Shown: piece by piece, positions 44,070 through 52,618 of the stretch | How the letters are laid out: the number at the start of each line of letters is the position of its first letter | Numbering within the stretch: the stretch's first letter is position 1 | NCBI RefSeq assembly: GCF_003600625.1 | Contig: NZ_CP032489.1 | Coordinates: forward strand, 3,472,001 to 3,536,000 | Length of the DNA: 64,000 nt | From: Arachidicoccus soli | GTDB taxonomy: Bacteria; Bacteroidota; Bacteroidia; Chitinophagales; Chitinophagaceae | Direction of reading: 5' to 3' | Notes under the pieces: model-generated | What the model was told of the DNA's origin: nothing | Databases searched by the model: none | The model's input: the letters and a program-made list of their open reading frames with translations, nothing else | Position numbers and translations under genes: made by a program

Positions 44070-44546
44070 AGTGATGATTTTAATCCGTTCGTTAATAGTT
44101 CGGCCCTTCGTCCTTTCCGTGAGTCTTCCTGCGTTTCCTTTTTCGTCGGTCGCATAGCTCGTCTCGGGCTTACTATGGCCTCTGCTGACTTCTGATATCT
44201 TAGCCTGATGTTGCCATCAGGGTTGTTCCGGTGTAGAATACCGCGTGCTCCTCCCGCAAACGGGGTATCAGATCTCCCCGGGTAAGATGCATTTCTGTCA
44301 CGCTTATACATGCCGTATTTACTGCCTACCTTCCCGTGTAAGTATCGGACTTTAGAGATAATTGCCTCCTCATCCAGATAGACAGCCTCATACGATTCCT
44401 GTGCGTCATGTCAGCGCTTTGCCTGCGGCTTCCTTCAGATTCCCAGTCACCCGGGACACCTTTGCCGTTCGGCTAATTGTTCCCCTTACCGGGCCAATAG
44501 GAATCTTTCATCCCCTAGAAATGCACCATGCCGGGCGCACAATGAA

Positions 44547-44579
44547 AAAGCCCGTCGTTACTGTATTTCGACGGGCTTT
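44547..44579 (-). terminator. Intrinsic terminator of tRNA-Pro, intron target
   Basis: An 11-bp perfect stem (44547-44557 with 44569-44579) with an 11-nt loop is followed on the minus strand by TTCATT (after the stem's terminal Ts) and then the intron. It lies 24 nt after the tRNA. The intron interrupts the sequence just after its short T-rich tail, leaving the terminator itself whole. Confidence 0.9.
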
Positions 44580-44603
44580 GATAAACTTTGAAATGTCTTT
44601 TTG

Positions 44604-44678
44604 TCGGGGCGGCAAGATTCGAACTTGCGACCTCCTGGTCCCAAACCAGGCGCGATGACCGGGCTACGCTACGCCCCG
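44604..44678 (-). tRNA. tRNA-Pro (anticodon UGG)
   Basis: 75 nt on the minus strand without encoded CCA. The acceptor stem CGGGGCG (44678-44672) pairs with CGCCCCG (44611-44605), discriminator A at 44604. The anticodon stem CCTGG/CCAGG holds the loop TTTGGGA, so the anticodon is UGG (proline). The T arm is GCAAG-TTCGAAT-CTTGC. All arms fold fully. Confidence 0.97.
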
Positions 44679-44706
44679 ATTCCGTAGTTTTTAATGCTGC
44701 GGGATG

Positions 44707-44738
44707 CAAAAGTAACTTTTGCTTTTTTGTCTACCAAA
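44707..44738 (-). promoter_or_regulatory. Promoter of tRNA-Pro
   Basis: On the minus strand, TTTG (44738-44735), 20-bp spacer and TACTTTTG (44714-44707) match the Bacteroidota consensus, with the tRNA starting 28 nt downstream. Confidence 0.7.
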
Positions 44739-44832
44739 TATTCTTTCTAAAATATTTTCAGACCAAACAACATCCCTATTTTCCATCCATATAAAAAATT
44801 GCCGTATCTAAGTTTTACTAATTTTTTTGCAG

Positions 44833-44840
44833 TAGGTTTG
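44833..44840 (+). promoter_or_regulatory. Promoter -7 box abutting the ABC permease gene
   Basis: TAGGTTTG fits TAnnTTTG and ends 7 nt before the ATG at 44848, implying a leader of only a few nucleotides. The -33 element is not clear. Confidence 0.4.
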
Positions 44841-44847
44841 ACATACA

Positions 44848-46089
44848 ATGGGCAAATTATTTCGCATACTTTGGAATAGTTTTTTAATGGCCTTGCAAGA
44901 ACTCAAGGTCAATAAACTACGCACTTTTCTTTCGCTGTTTGGCGTTACAATTGGCATCTTTTGTATTATTGGCGTATTAGCACTCGTTGATAGCTTACAA
45001 CATAAAGTTGAATCCGATATGAATCAACTGGGTTCTAATATGGTACAAGTGGGGAAATGGGAATTTCTAAATACCAACGATTACCCTTGGTGGAAATTTA
45101 TCAACAGACCTGAAGTAAAATATAGCGAGTACCTGTTTTTAAAACAAAATACTACAGATGCTGACGCAATGTATTATTTAAATAATACAAATGCGTTGCT
45201 TCAATATAAAGATAATACTTACAATGCCAATGTTTATGGAACCTCCGATGAATTTAGCAGAATACAAACAATAGATATCGATGCCGGTCGTTATATTACT
45301 GAAAATGAGTTTAATCGAGGAATGGCTGTTTGCGTTATTGGTAACGAAGTAGCAACACAGCTATTTAAAGACCCTTTTCTTGCAGTTGGCCAACAAATAA
45401 GTGTCAAAGGAAATAAAGTAACAGTGATTGGTGTTGTTAAAAAACAAGGCCAAATGATTAATATTTTTCAATTTGATCAGTCAATCATTGAGCCCTACCA
45501 CTATTTTGCCTCTATTTACAATGCAGAAAAATTAAGTCCTCAAATTTTTGTTCAGAGTAAACCAGGGATCTCTAATAAAGCAATGATTAATGAGTTACGT
45601 GGATTGATGCGCCAAGTTAGAAGGCTTAGCCCAAAACAAGACGACAATTTTGCACTAAACGACATCAATCTTTTCCGTGATCAAATAGATAGTCTTTTTA
45701 GCGTTCTAAACACAAGTGGTTGGGCTATTGCAGGCCTTTCCTTATTGGTAGGCGGTTTTGGGATTGCCAATATTATGTTTGTAACCGTACGCGAAAGGAG
45801 ATCACAAATTGGGCTTAAAAAAGCACTTGGGGCAAAAAACAAAACCATTCTAACAGAGTTCTTAATAGAAAGCGCATTCCTATGTGTAATCGGTGGATTA
45901 ATAGGCTTAATACTTGTCTGGCTGCTCACCTTAATCCTTAGCAATTTTATTCCTTTTCCAATTTTTATTGCAGGAAGAATTATCGTTTTAGCATTCTCGA
46001 TTTGCCTATTTTTAGGCGTATTATCAGGCATTATCCCCGCCTCTGTAGCGGCAAAACTTAATCCTGTTGTCGCAATTAGAAGTAATTAA
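44848..46089 (+). CDS. ABC transporter permease, MacB/FtsX type
   Basis: 413 aa inner-membrane protein. One transmembrane helix near residues 28-48 (FLSLFGVTIGIFCIIGVLAL), a large periplasmic MacB_PCD domain (about 50-270), then three C-terminal helices of the FtsX domain starting near 288. VRERRSQIGLKKALGAKNKTI is the coupling-helix signature of this permease class. It would work with an ATPase encoded elsewhere in export of lipoproteins, peptides or antibiotics. Substrate unknown. Confidence 0.9.
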   Translation: MGKLFRILWNSFLMALQELKVNKLRTFLSLFGVTIGIFCIIGVLALVDSLQHKVESDMNQLGSNMVQVGKWEFLNTNDYPWWKFINRPEVKYSEYLFLKQNTTDADAMYYLNNTNALLQYKDNTYNANVYGTSDEFSRIQTIDIDAGRYITENEFNRGMAVCVIGNEVATQLFKDPFLAVGQQISVKGNKVTVIGVVKKQGQMINIFQFDQSIIEPYHYFASIYNAEKLSPQIFVQSKPGISNKAMINELRGLMRQVRRLSPKQDDNFALNDINLFRDQIDSLFSVLNTSGWAIAGLSLLVGGFGIANIMFVTVRERRSQIGLKKALGAKNKTILTEFLIESAFLCVIGGLIGLILVWLLTLILSNFIPFPIFIAGRIIVLAFSICLFLGVLSGIIPASVAAKLNPVVAIRSN

Positions 46090-46202
46090 TAATAAGATTT
46101 TTGATGAATTCTTCATTTGAGGTTTAGCATTTCCTTCCATTCTAACATTTCATTTCTGCGACTCCTTGTTTAGTTTTAATTTTGTTGGTCAGAAATGTAA
46201 TT

Positions 46203-47222
46203 ATGCAAAAAGATTCTACAAATATCATCTTACTGGCTATAGAAAGTTCTTGTGACGAAACAAGCGCAGCTATTTGTCAAAACGGGAAAATTTTATCCAA
46301 CATTATTGCGACACAAAAGATACATGAACAATACGGCGGTGTAGTTCCAGAATTGGCAAGCCGTGCTCATATTCAAAATATAGTTCCAGTAGTAGATACG
46401 GCCTTAAAGAAGGCGAATTGCGCTTTGAACGAAGTAGATGCGATAGCCTTTACCCAGGCACCAGGCTTGATTGGGAGCTTATTAGTTGGGACACAATTTG
46501 CCAAATCTATTGCATTGGCACTTGAAAAACCTTTGATTGCTGTGCATCATATGCAAGCGCATGTTTTGGCTAATTTAATTGCCGATGAAAGGCCAGAATT
46601 CCCGTTTTTGTGCTTAACAGTAAGTGGCGGACATACACAAATTGTCTTGGCCCTCTCTCCTTTAAAATTAGAAGTTATTGGTGAGACTATAGATGATGCA
46701 GCAGGCGAAGCTTTTGACAAAACTGCTAAAATATTGGGGTTAAAATACCCAGGTGGTCCATTGATAGATAAATATGCTAAAGACGGGAACCCGTTAGCCT
46801 TCAAATTTGCAGAACCACAAGTACCTGATCTGAACTTTAGTTTTAGTGGAATAAAAACTTCTGTCCTGTATTTTCTACAAAAACAAATTATGATCAATCC
46901 AAATTTTATCGAAGAAAATTTAAAAGATTTATGTGCCTCTATTCAACACACCATCATTAATGTGTTAATGAAAAAATTAAAAAAGGCCATTCAACAAACG
47001 GGTGTAAAACACGTATGTATTGCAGGCGGTGTAAGTGCTAACAGTGGTTTAAGAAAAACGCTTACTGATTTTGGCTTAGAAAATAATATAAAGACTTATA
47101 TACCCGATTTTCAATATTGTGTTGATAATGCTGCTATGATTGCCATTACAGGCTACTATAAATTTCTAAATAATGAGTTTTCCAGCTTAGATATTAGTCC
47201 GAGTGCACGAGCTAATTGGTAA
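46203..47222 (+). CDS. tsaD: tRNA N6-adenosine threonylcarbamoyltransferase
   Basis: Catalytic subunit that transfers the threonylcarbamoyl group to A37 of ANN-decoding tRNAs, with TsaB and TsaE. 339 aa from the ATG at 46203; an upstream TTG would add 7 residues. Features: ILLAIESSCDETSAAI at the N-terminus, ELASRAHIQNI, the iron/zinc-binding HMQAH, LTVSGGHTQ, and the C-terminal CIAGGVSANSGLR ASKHA-fold loop. Isolated gene in this window. Confidence 0.97.
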   Translation: MQKDSTNIILLAIESSCDETSAAICQNGKILSNIIATQKIHEQYGGVVPELASRAHIQNIVPVVDTALKKANCALNEVDAIAFTQAPGLIGSLLVGTQFAKSIALALEKPLIAVHHMQAHVLANLIADERPEFPFLCLTVSGGHTQIVLALSPLKLEVIGETIDDAAGEAFDKTAKILGLKYPGGPLIDKYAKDGNPLAFKFAEPQVPDLNFSFSGIKTSVLYFLQKQIMINPNFIEENLKDLCASIQHTIINVLMKKLKKAIQQTGVKHVCIAGGVSANSGLRKTLTDFGLENNIKTYIPDFQYCVDNAAMIAITGYYKFLNNEFSSLDISPSARANW

Positions 47223-47318
47223 TTTTTATTAAAAAGAAACAATTTTGGCATTTCAATTGCTTTAGCATTCATAAAAATCGACCTTGTCCAAAATTTTTAA
47301 ATTTTTAAAAGCAACAAA

Positions 47319-47861
47319 ATGAAAAAAATATTTATCGCAACATTTGCTTTTATAGCAACTGCACTGTCTTTTACAGCTTGTACTTCAATGTCACACACCG
47401 TTGATAAAGTGAATTTAAATGGAACTTATGTTGTTTCAAATGTACACGTAGAAGGTGTAAATGTACCACCATCCTCTACCCACACAGAAACAGTAGGAAA
47501 TGTGTCTGCTACTATTCTTACCCAGATTAAGTTAAATACAACCGTATTTGATGATGTGACGCCCAATTGTTTTATAGGCAGCCAATGGGTTTTACCACAT
47601 AATGGCTACGGCACTTACACCATACAAAATAATGGTGATTGTTATGCAGGGGTTCGAAATATTGTTTGGTCTGTAAGAAGTGATGCAAATGGAGGAAAAA
47701 AATTCCAAATGAAAATTGTAAACGGGCAAAAAGCCAGAAAAGTTTCTGAGGGATATATTTTAGACATTTATAATGCAACGCCTCAAGGCTTCACATTAGT
47801 TTCTCCTGTAACTGTTGATGGTCAGACCGGCTATGTTTACTACGATTTCACAAGACAATAA
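47319..47861 (+). CDS. Small lipoprotein, possibly lipocalin-like
   Basis: 180 aa with a lipoprotein signal (FATFAFIATALSFTAC; Cys at about 21). The mature part is beta-rich with LNGTYVVSNVHVEGVNV at its start and CFIGSQWVLPHNGYGTYTI in the middle, a pattern like Bacteroidota lipocalin-like domains. No catalytic motif is visible. Followed by a good terminator. The function is unknown. Confidence 0.7.
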   Translation: MKKIFIATFAFIATALSFTACTSMSHTVDKVNLNGTYVVSNVHVEGVNVPPSSTHTETVGNVSATILTQIKLNTTVFDDVTPNCFIGSQWVLPHNGYGTYTIQNNGDCYAGVRNIVWSVRSDANGGKKFQMKIVNGQKARKVSEGYILDIYNATPQGFTLVSPVTVDGQTGYVYYDFTRQ

Positions 47862-47887
47862 CATAAACCCCTCTATATAAATTTAAG

Positions 47888-47921
47888 GCAGTAAATTCAG
47901 AGAATGATTTACTGCTTTTTT
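47888..47921 (+). terminator. Terminator of the small lipoprotein gene
   Basis: A 9-bp perfect stem (47888-47896 with 47907-47915) and a T6 run. The T run also forms part of the -33 element of the folD promoter. Confidence 0.88.
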
Positions 47922-47949
47922 GTTTCAATTATTTATTCAACTAACTTTG
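47919..47949 (+). promoter_or_regulatory. Promoter of folD
   Basis: TTTG at 47919-47922, a 19-bp spacer and TAACTTTG at 47942-47949 form a perfect Bacteroidota promoter. The -7 box ends 4 nt before the folD ATG, so the message should start at or within a few bases of the start codon. Confidence 0.78.
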
Positions 47950-47953
47950 CGCC

Positions 47954-48832
47954 ATGCAATTACTCGATGGTAAAATCGCCTCAAAAGCGGTAAAAGAAAA
48001 ACTTCAACAACAAGTAAATGAAATTGTTAGTAGCGGAAAACGCGCACCGCATCTTGCGGTGATATTGGTAGGGAATAATGGAGCCAGCGAAACTTATGTA
48101 GCCAGCAAGGTAAAAACTTGTGGAGAAATCGGTTTTAAATCGACAATGATTCGTTTAGATGTAACTGTTTCTGAAGAAGGATTATTGCAAGAAATAATTA
48201 AATTAAACCAAGACGAAGCATTGGACGGCATATTGGTACAATTGCCTTTGCCTAAACATATAAGCGAACAAAAAGTAATTGCAACTATTGCCCCGGAAAA
48301 AGATGTGGATGGATTCCACCCTATCAGCGCCGGTAATCTGATGTTGGGTATCCCTTCCTTTATCCCTGCAACACCTTATGGTATTATGTTGATGCTAGAA
48401 CATTATAATATTGAAACCAAAGGCAAACATGCAGTAGTCATTGGTCGCAGCAATATTGTGGGGAGACCTATGAGTGTTTTACTTAGCGGCAATAACCAAT
48501 ATGGCAATTGTACCGTTACACTTTGTCATTCGCATACCCACAATTTAAAGGAGCTTTGTTTAGAAGCCGATATTATTGTAGCAGCTTTGGGCAAACCGGA
48601 ATTTGTACACGCGGATATGGTGAAGGATGGGGCTATTTTGATTGACGTAGGTATTACTAGAGTTGCAGATGCGACAAAAAAAAGTGGCTATAGCATCAAA
48701 GGTGATGTAGCCTTTTCAGAAGTCGCCCCAAAAACATCTTTCATCACACCTGTTCCCGGTGGTGTAGGATTGATGACCATTGCAGGGTTATTAAAAAATA
48801 CTTTAAAAGCCTACGAATTAAGAACAAAGTAA
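47954..48832 (+). CDS. folD: Methylenetetrahydrofolate dehydrogenase / cyclohydrolase
   Basis: Bifunctional enzyme of one-carbon metabolism: oxidises 5,10-methylene-THF and hydrolyses methenyl-THF to 10-formyl-THF; 292 aa. ETYVASKVKTCGEIG holds the catalytic Tyr and Lys (YxxxK), LVQLPLPKHI and the Rossmann motif AVVIGRSNIVGRPM follow, and TPVPGGVGLMT is the family C-terminal signature. The start codon abuts the promoter (leaderless candidate). The product supports purine synthesis and fMet formation. Confidence 0.97.
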   Translation: MQLLDGKIASKAVKEKLQQQVNEIVSSGKRAPHLAVILVGNNGASETYVASKVKTCGEIGFKSTMIRLDVTVSEEGLLQEIIKLNQDEALDGILVQLPLPKHISEQKVIATIAPEKDVDGFHPISAGNLMLGIPSFIPATPYGIMLMLEHYNIETKGKHAVVIGRSNIVGRPMSVLLSGNNQYGNCTVTLCHSHTHNLKELCLEADIIVAALGKPEFVHADMVKDGAILIDVGITRVADATKKSGYSIKGDVAFSEVAPKTSFITPVPGGVGLMTIAGLLKNTLKAYELRTK

Positions 48833-48954
48833 CTTTCTGTTTTTTCTTTACTCTTTATTCTACAAAGGATTGTCTCTTTCCTACCAAAGAAAAATGCAAT
48901 CACAAATCTTACACGATAAACCAGAAATCACAAATAGCATCTCTTCTTCCTGTA

Positions 48955-49551
48955 ATGGAGTCTTTCTACACCATACAAGGTGAAGGGTTTTATCAAGGTC
49001 GTGCGGCATACTTTATACGACTAGGTGGCTGTGATGTAGGTTGTGTCTGGTGCGATGTAAAAGATAGTTGGGATGCAGCTGCTCATCCGAGTTATTCAGT
49101 AGAGGAAATAATTTCTAAAGCATTAAATGAGGTAGGTGGTAATGCAAAAAATATAATTGCCGTAATTACTGGTGGCGAACCTTTGATGTATAATCTGGAT
49201 GCATTAACAAATGGTTTGCATAAAGCAGGTTTCCAAATAAATATTGAAACATCCGGCGCATATACTTTAAGTGGGAACATTGACTGGATATGTCTCTCAC
49301 CAAAAAAATTCAAAGAACCGCTACCCGAAGTGATTGCAAAAGCACAGGAGCTAAAAATTATTATTTACAATAAATCTGATTTTGCCTGGGCGGAAAAATA
49401 TGCAGCGCAAACACCTTCCGAATGTAAACTTTATCTACAACCGGAATGGTCCAAGGAAAAACAAATGCTCCCATTGATGATTGATTATATAAAGCAACAT
49501 CCAAAATGGGAACTAAGCGTTCAAATCCATAAATATATCAATGTGCCTTAA
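48955..49551 (+). CDS. queE: 7-carboxy-7-deazaguanine synthase
   Basis: Radical SAM enzyme of queuosine/preQ0 synthesis that contracts the ring of carboxytetrahydropterin. 198 aa. The cluster cysteines are Cys26-x3-Cys30-x2-Cys33 (GGCDVGCVWC), and YTIQGEGFYQGRAAYFIRL precedes them as in the family. The upstream codons LLPV also resemble the usual N-terminus but have no start codon in frame; an ATG at 48894 lies in another frame. The chosen ATG gives a slightly short protein that keeps all motifs. Confidence 0.9.
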   Translation: MESFYTIQGEGFYQGRAAYFIRLGGCDVGCVWCDVKDSWDAAAHPSYSVEEIISKALNEVGGNAKNIIAVITGGEPLMYNLDALTNGLHKAGFQINIETSGAYTLSGNIDWICLSPKKFKEPLPEVIAKAQELKIIIYNKSDFAWAEKYAAQTPSECKLYLQPEWSKEKQMLPLMIDYIKQHPKWELSVQIHKYINVP

Positions 49552-49558
49552 AACACAT

Positions 49559-50455
49559 TTATTTCCAAACATCTGTGATAGCATGCGCAGAGGTATCTTG
49601 TGCTGAATTGGGTAAGTCGTACATTTTTTCGATAGTTCTCAATACATCAAAATGATCGATCCTTTCATTGTATTTTCCTGGTTTCACTTGCTCACCGATA
49701 AATAAAGTAGGAATTCTATTTTCAGCAGTAAAGTCGTCTTCATCAAATGTGAAAATCAAAAGACTGTTATGCTTTTTTGCCCAATCAATATAATTGCTCA
49801 TATTATCTTTTAACCAATTGTCACCACGAGCAATTGCTGCAGAGTCTCCGGGCCTTCCGATATTATGCATATCATTGTCCATATCTGGGATAACAAAGGA
49901 AACAGTAGGTAGCTGATCGAAATCTCTAGGAAAATAAGTCATTGGTAAACTAAGAGAATCTGGTATATTATTTTCCTTATCTCCCTGCCAGTTTATCCAA
50001 GGGCAATGTTTTCTTCCATATACTGTTCCACCAGTAATTGCACTCAGGCTATCTTTGCAAATCTTACTGCCAATTTCCGGCAGGCCTTGCGCATAGCCTT
50101 TAAATGTAAACCCTTTTTGTATAAGCGAGGCACCTAAATTCTTGGTAGTAAAGGGAGTTACAGAATCTAGGCATTTATCATCTGTAATATTTTGCACACT
50201 CCCTGCATAAAAGGCCAAATAATTAGGTTGACTTGGATGAATAACGCCATGTGAATTGGTAAATACTGCAGCATCTTTCATTAGCGAAGTAATGAAGGGC
50301 GCGTATCTCGAATTTAAGATCTGACTGTATTTATGATTTTCATAAATTATTACTACCACATGATTTGGCCTGGGAACCAATTTCCCTTTTTGTTTACATG
50401 AAAAAAGGCCAAGGATTATACCCATTGCAAACAGAATCAAATTTAATTTTCTCAT
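49559..50455 (-). CDS. Phosphoesterase-family lipoprotein (acid phosphatase-like)
   Basis: 298 aa from the ATG at 50455 (an ATG at 50467 adds 4 residues). The lipoprotein signal ends at LFSC near residue 20. The mature part belongs to the alkaline-phosphatase-like phosphoesterase family (PF04185 type): HVVVIIYENHKYSQI, SQPNYLAFYAGS, PTVSFVIPDMDNDMHN and LIFTFDEDDF hold the metal-binding residues. It could act on phospholipids or phosphomonoesters in the periplasm or at the surface. Substrate unknown. Convergent with queE. Confidence 0.86.
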   Translation of the reverse strand: MRKLNLILFAMGIILGLFSCKQKGKLVPRPNHVVVIIYENHKYSQILNSRYAPFITSLMKDAAVFTNSHGVIHPSQPNYLAFYAGSVQNITDDKCLDSVTPFTTKNLGASLIQKGFTFKGYAQGLPEIGSKICKDSLSAITGGTVYGRKHCPWINWQGDKENNIPDSLSLPMTYFPRDFDQLPTVSFVIPDMDNDMHNIGRPGDSAAIARGDNWLKDNMSNYIDWAKKHNSLLIFTFDEDDFTAENRIPTLFIGEQVKPGKYNERIDHFDVLRTIEKMYDLPNSAQDTSAHAITDVWK

Positions 50456-50546
50456 TATATTATTCATTTTCTATTCAAAAAATATAGTTCTCAGTAATTA
50501 TCATCAAAAATATGCCTTAGCCCTTACCTTAACTGTTATATAATTG

Positions 50547-52379
50547 TTACTGTAGGCGCTTTGCATCATCAATTGCACGATTAAACACATCTTGTATATG
50601 TGAACGCACATTTAATTTATACAAAACTGTACTTCTTATTGGATTCACCCTGTTAGATAAGAAAATAAAAACTAAATCCCGCGATGGGTCGACCCAAACA
50701 CAAGTACCTGTATAACCCGTATGTCCAAATGTCTGCGATGACGCCAGTTTAGAAGGATATTCTTGGGTCCTGTCCGCTCTATCAAATCCATAACCTCTCC
50801 TACTGACTTTAGATTCTTTTTTTATAAAAGTCTCTACTGTAGACGGTTTAAAATATTGCTTTCCTCCATAATTACCTTTATTTAGCAACATCTGATAATA
50901 AGTCGCAAGATCGATACTGTTGGCAAATAATCCTGCATGTCCGGCAACACCACCTTTCAATGCTGCTCCCTCATCATGAACGGTTCCGAGTAAAAGGGTT
51001 TTTCTAAAGGAAGTATCATCTTCTGTAGGTATAATGCGATCTTCTCCAAAGCGATTTAATGGAAGATAGCCAGTTGAATGCATTCCTAATGGATAGTAGA
51101 ATTTTCTTAAAACATATGTATTTAAGGGCGTTTCTGTTAACTGCTCCACAATTTGTTGCATTACGTACATGCTTATATCGCTATAAACATATTTACCTCT
51201 GGTAACGATAGGAGAATATAACATTTTTGGCCACATATAATTATTAAAAAAATCCTTCTTTATATAATAACAATTAGCAACTTTTGTTGGATAAGCCGCC
51301 GAAGAATCTGCACTATGATCTGAAGGTTTTAAATAACTCTGAAAAGGAATAAAAGGTATAAAGCCAGCCTGATGAAGCATTACTTCACGAACCTGGATTT
51401 TATTCATCGGCGTTTTCCTAGCCCTAGCTAAATAATAACCAATGGTTGAGTCTAAACTTAATCTACCTTCTTCTACTAGATGCATGACAACAGGTGTGGT
51501 GGCAGTAATTTTGGTAACTGATGCCATGTCAAAAATATCACTTACTTTATCTGGCAAAATCTTGGCATAAGTATGATATCCATAGGCCTTATTAAAAATC
51601 ACTTTACCATGTGTTGCTGCGAGTACGACCATTCCGGGAGCAGCCTGTTCTCTTATCGCTTGGCCTGCAATTGAATCAATTACCAATAAATCATTTGAAT
51701 TGATGCCCACTTCCTCAGGAATAGTATACTTCAATCTTGTTACAAGGGTAGTATATCCTGCACCTTTGGGATATTGGGTAGAATAGCGCTGAGCGAGTCG
51801 GGCTTCTGCGGCAATTCCTCCAAAAATTATTTGTGGAACAACGATGGAGGCTTCTAAATTATTCTTTGGACACCAAATAACTGGTGTAGAAATTCTATTC
51901 AAGTTTTTCAAACTACTTCCATCACCAAAAAAAGCAATAATTAGATCTTTCCGCTTCGAAATATCTTCTAAGAAATTCTGAACTTTGGGAATTGAAACTT
52001 CTGAATTATCGATGGCGACAATTACAGTATTATAATATTTTAAATCATCTTCCAAATCATTCAAATCGGTAGAGTCTTTATATTTATCTGCATTCAAATA
52101 AGACAGGGGGGAATACTTATTTAGCAAACTATCAAATGAGATTTGGTTTGCTAACCCAAATGAGATAGAAACTATTTTTCTTTTTTCTAACTGCCGAACT
52201 GGAATAATTGCCTGTCGATTATTCAACAAAACGATAGCTTTTTCTATTGCTTTCATCTTTCGCAAAGTCTTCAGGTTTTCATTGTGCGTTTGAGCACTAG
52301 ACCGGATTGTTGTACTCCTTATAAGTAATATCGACAGTAATAGTAAAACAGTTTTCCCCATTTTGAGCAATTTGGACAT
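50547..52379 (-). CDS. Serine beta-lactamase-like hydrolase with vestigial GH3 C-terminal domain
   Basis: 610 aa with a signal peptide ending at SSAQ (residue 30). Residues about 215-600 form a class C beta-lactamase/DD-peptidase-like domain: Ser287-Val-Thr-Lys290, Tyr399-Ser-Asp and HTG near 555. Residues about 40-205 resemble only the C-terminal alpha/beta domain of GH3 enzymes (KAIEKAIVLLNNRQAIIPVR). In related Bacteroidota proteins a full GH3 (NagZ-like) catalytic barrel precedes this, about 1000 aa in all; here the barrel is absent but the signal peptide remains. Likely role: peptidoglycan fragment or peptide hydrolysis. Confidence 0.85.
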   Translation of the reverse strand: MSKLLKMGKTVLLLLSILLIRSTTIRSSAQTHNENLKTLRKMKAIEKAIVLLNNRQAIIPVRQLEKRKIVSISFGLANQISFDSLLNKYSPLSYLNADKYKDSTDLNDLEDDLKYYNTVIVAIDNSEVSIPKVQNFLEDISKRKDLIIAFFGDGSSLKNLNRISTPVIWCPKNNLEASIVVPQIIFGGIAAEARLAQRYSTQYPKGAGYTTLVTRLKYTIPEEVGINSNDLLVIDSIAGQAIREQAAPGMVVLAATHGKVIFNKAYGYHTYAKILPDKVSDIFDMASVTKITATTPVVMHLVEEGRLSLDSTIGYYLARARKTPMNKIQVREVMLHQAGFIPFIPFQSYLKPSDHSADSSAAYPTKVANCYYIKKDFFNNYMWPKMLYSPIVTRGKYVYSDISMYVMQQIVEQLTETPLNTYVLRKFYYPLGMHSTGYLPLNRFGEDRIIPTEDDTSFRKTLLLGTVHDEGAALKGGVAGHAGLFANSIDLATYYQMLLNKGNYGGKQYFKPSTVETFIKKESKVSRRGYGFDRADRTQEYPSKLASSQTFGHTGYTGTCVWVDPSRDLVFIFLSNRVNPIRSTVLYKLNVRSHIQDVFNRAIDDAKRLQ

Positions 52380-52618
52380 ACCATTTAAGATTTGTAGGAT
52401 GACTTAAAAAACATCTAGACTAATGCAAGTTAACTTTTAATCCGTTGAAAGATGCTATACAAACTGTTAGGTAGGTTTTAATAGCCATATACAAGTATTT
52501 TAAATATATAAATAATTCATGAGATAAAAGTAATATTTTCTCAATAAGTATGGCACAAAAGATGCAGTATATAAGGTGCCAAATTAATTATTATCATTTT
52601 TAAAGACAAAATTATTTT

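Larger units (their letters stand above)
42548..44540 (-). mobile_element. Group II intron, copy 2 (next to the tRNA-Pro terminator)
   Basis: 1993 bp, same length and apparently the same sequence as copy 1. Its 5' GTGCG begins at 44540, seven bases after the stem of the tRNA-Pro terminator (44547-44579). Its 3' end at 42548 is fused to the 5' end of copy 1 without an intervening base. Insertion just after an intrinsic terminator is the hallmark of class C introns. Confidence 0.9.

Noticed and set aside
40555-44604. Second copy of the tRNA-Pro 3' end as an attachment duplicate
   Set aside because: I looked for the T-arm/acceptor sequence elsewhere in the window and did not find it, so no attL/attR pair can be claimed.
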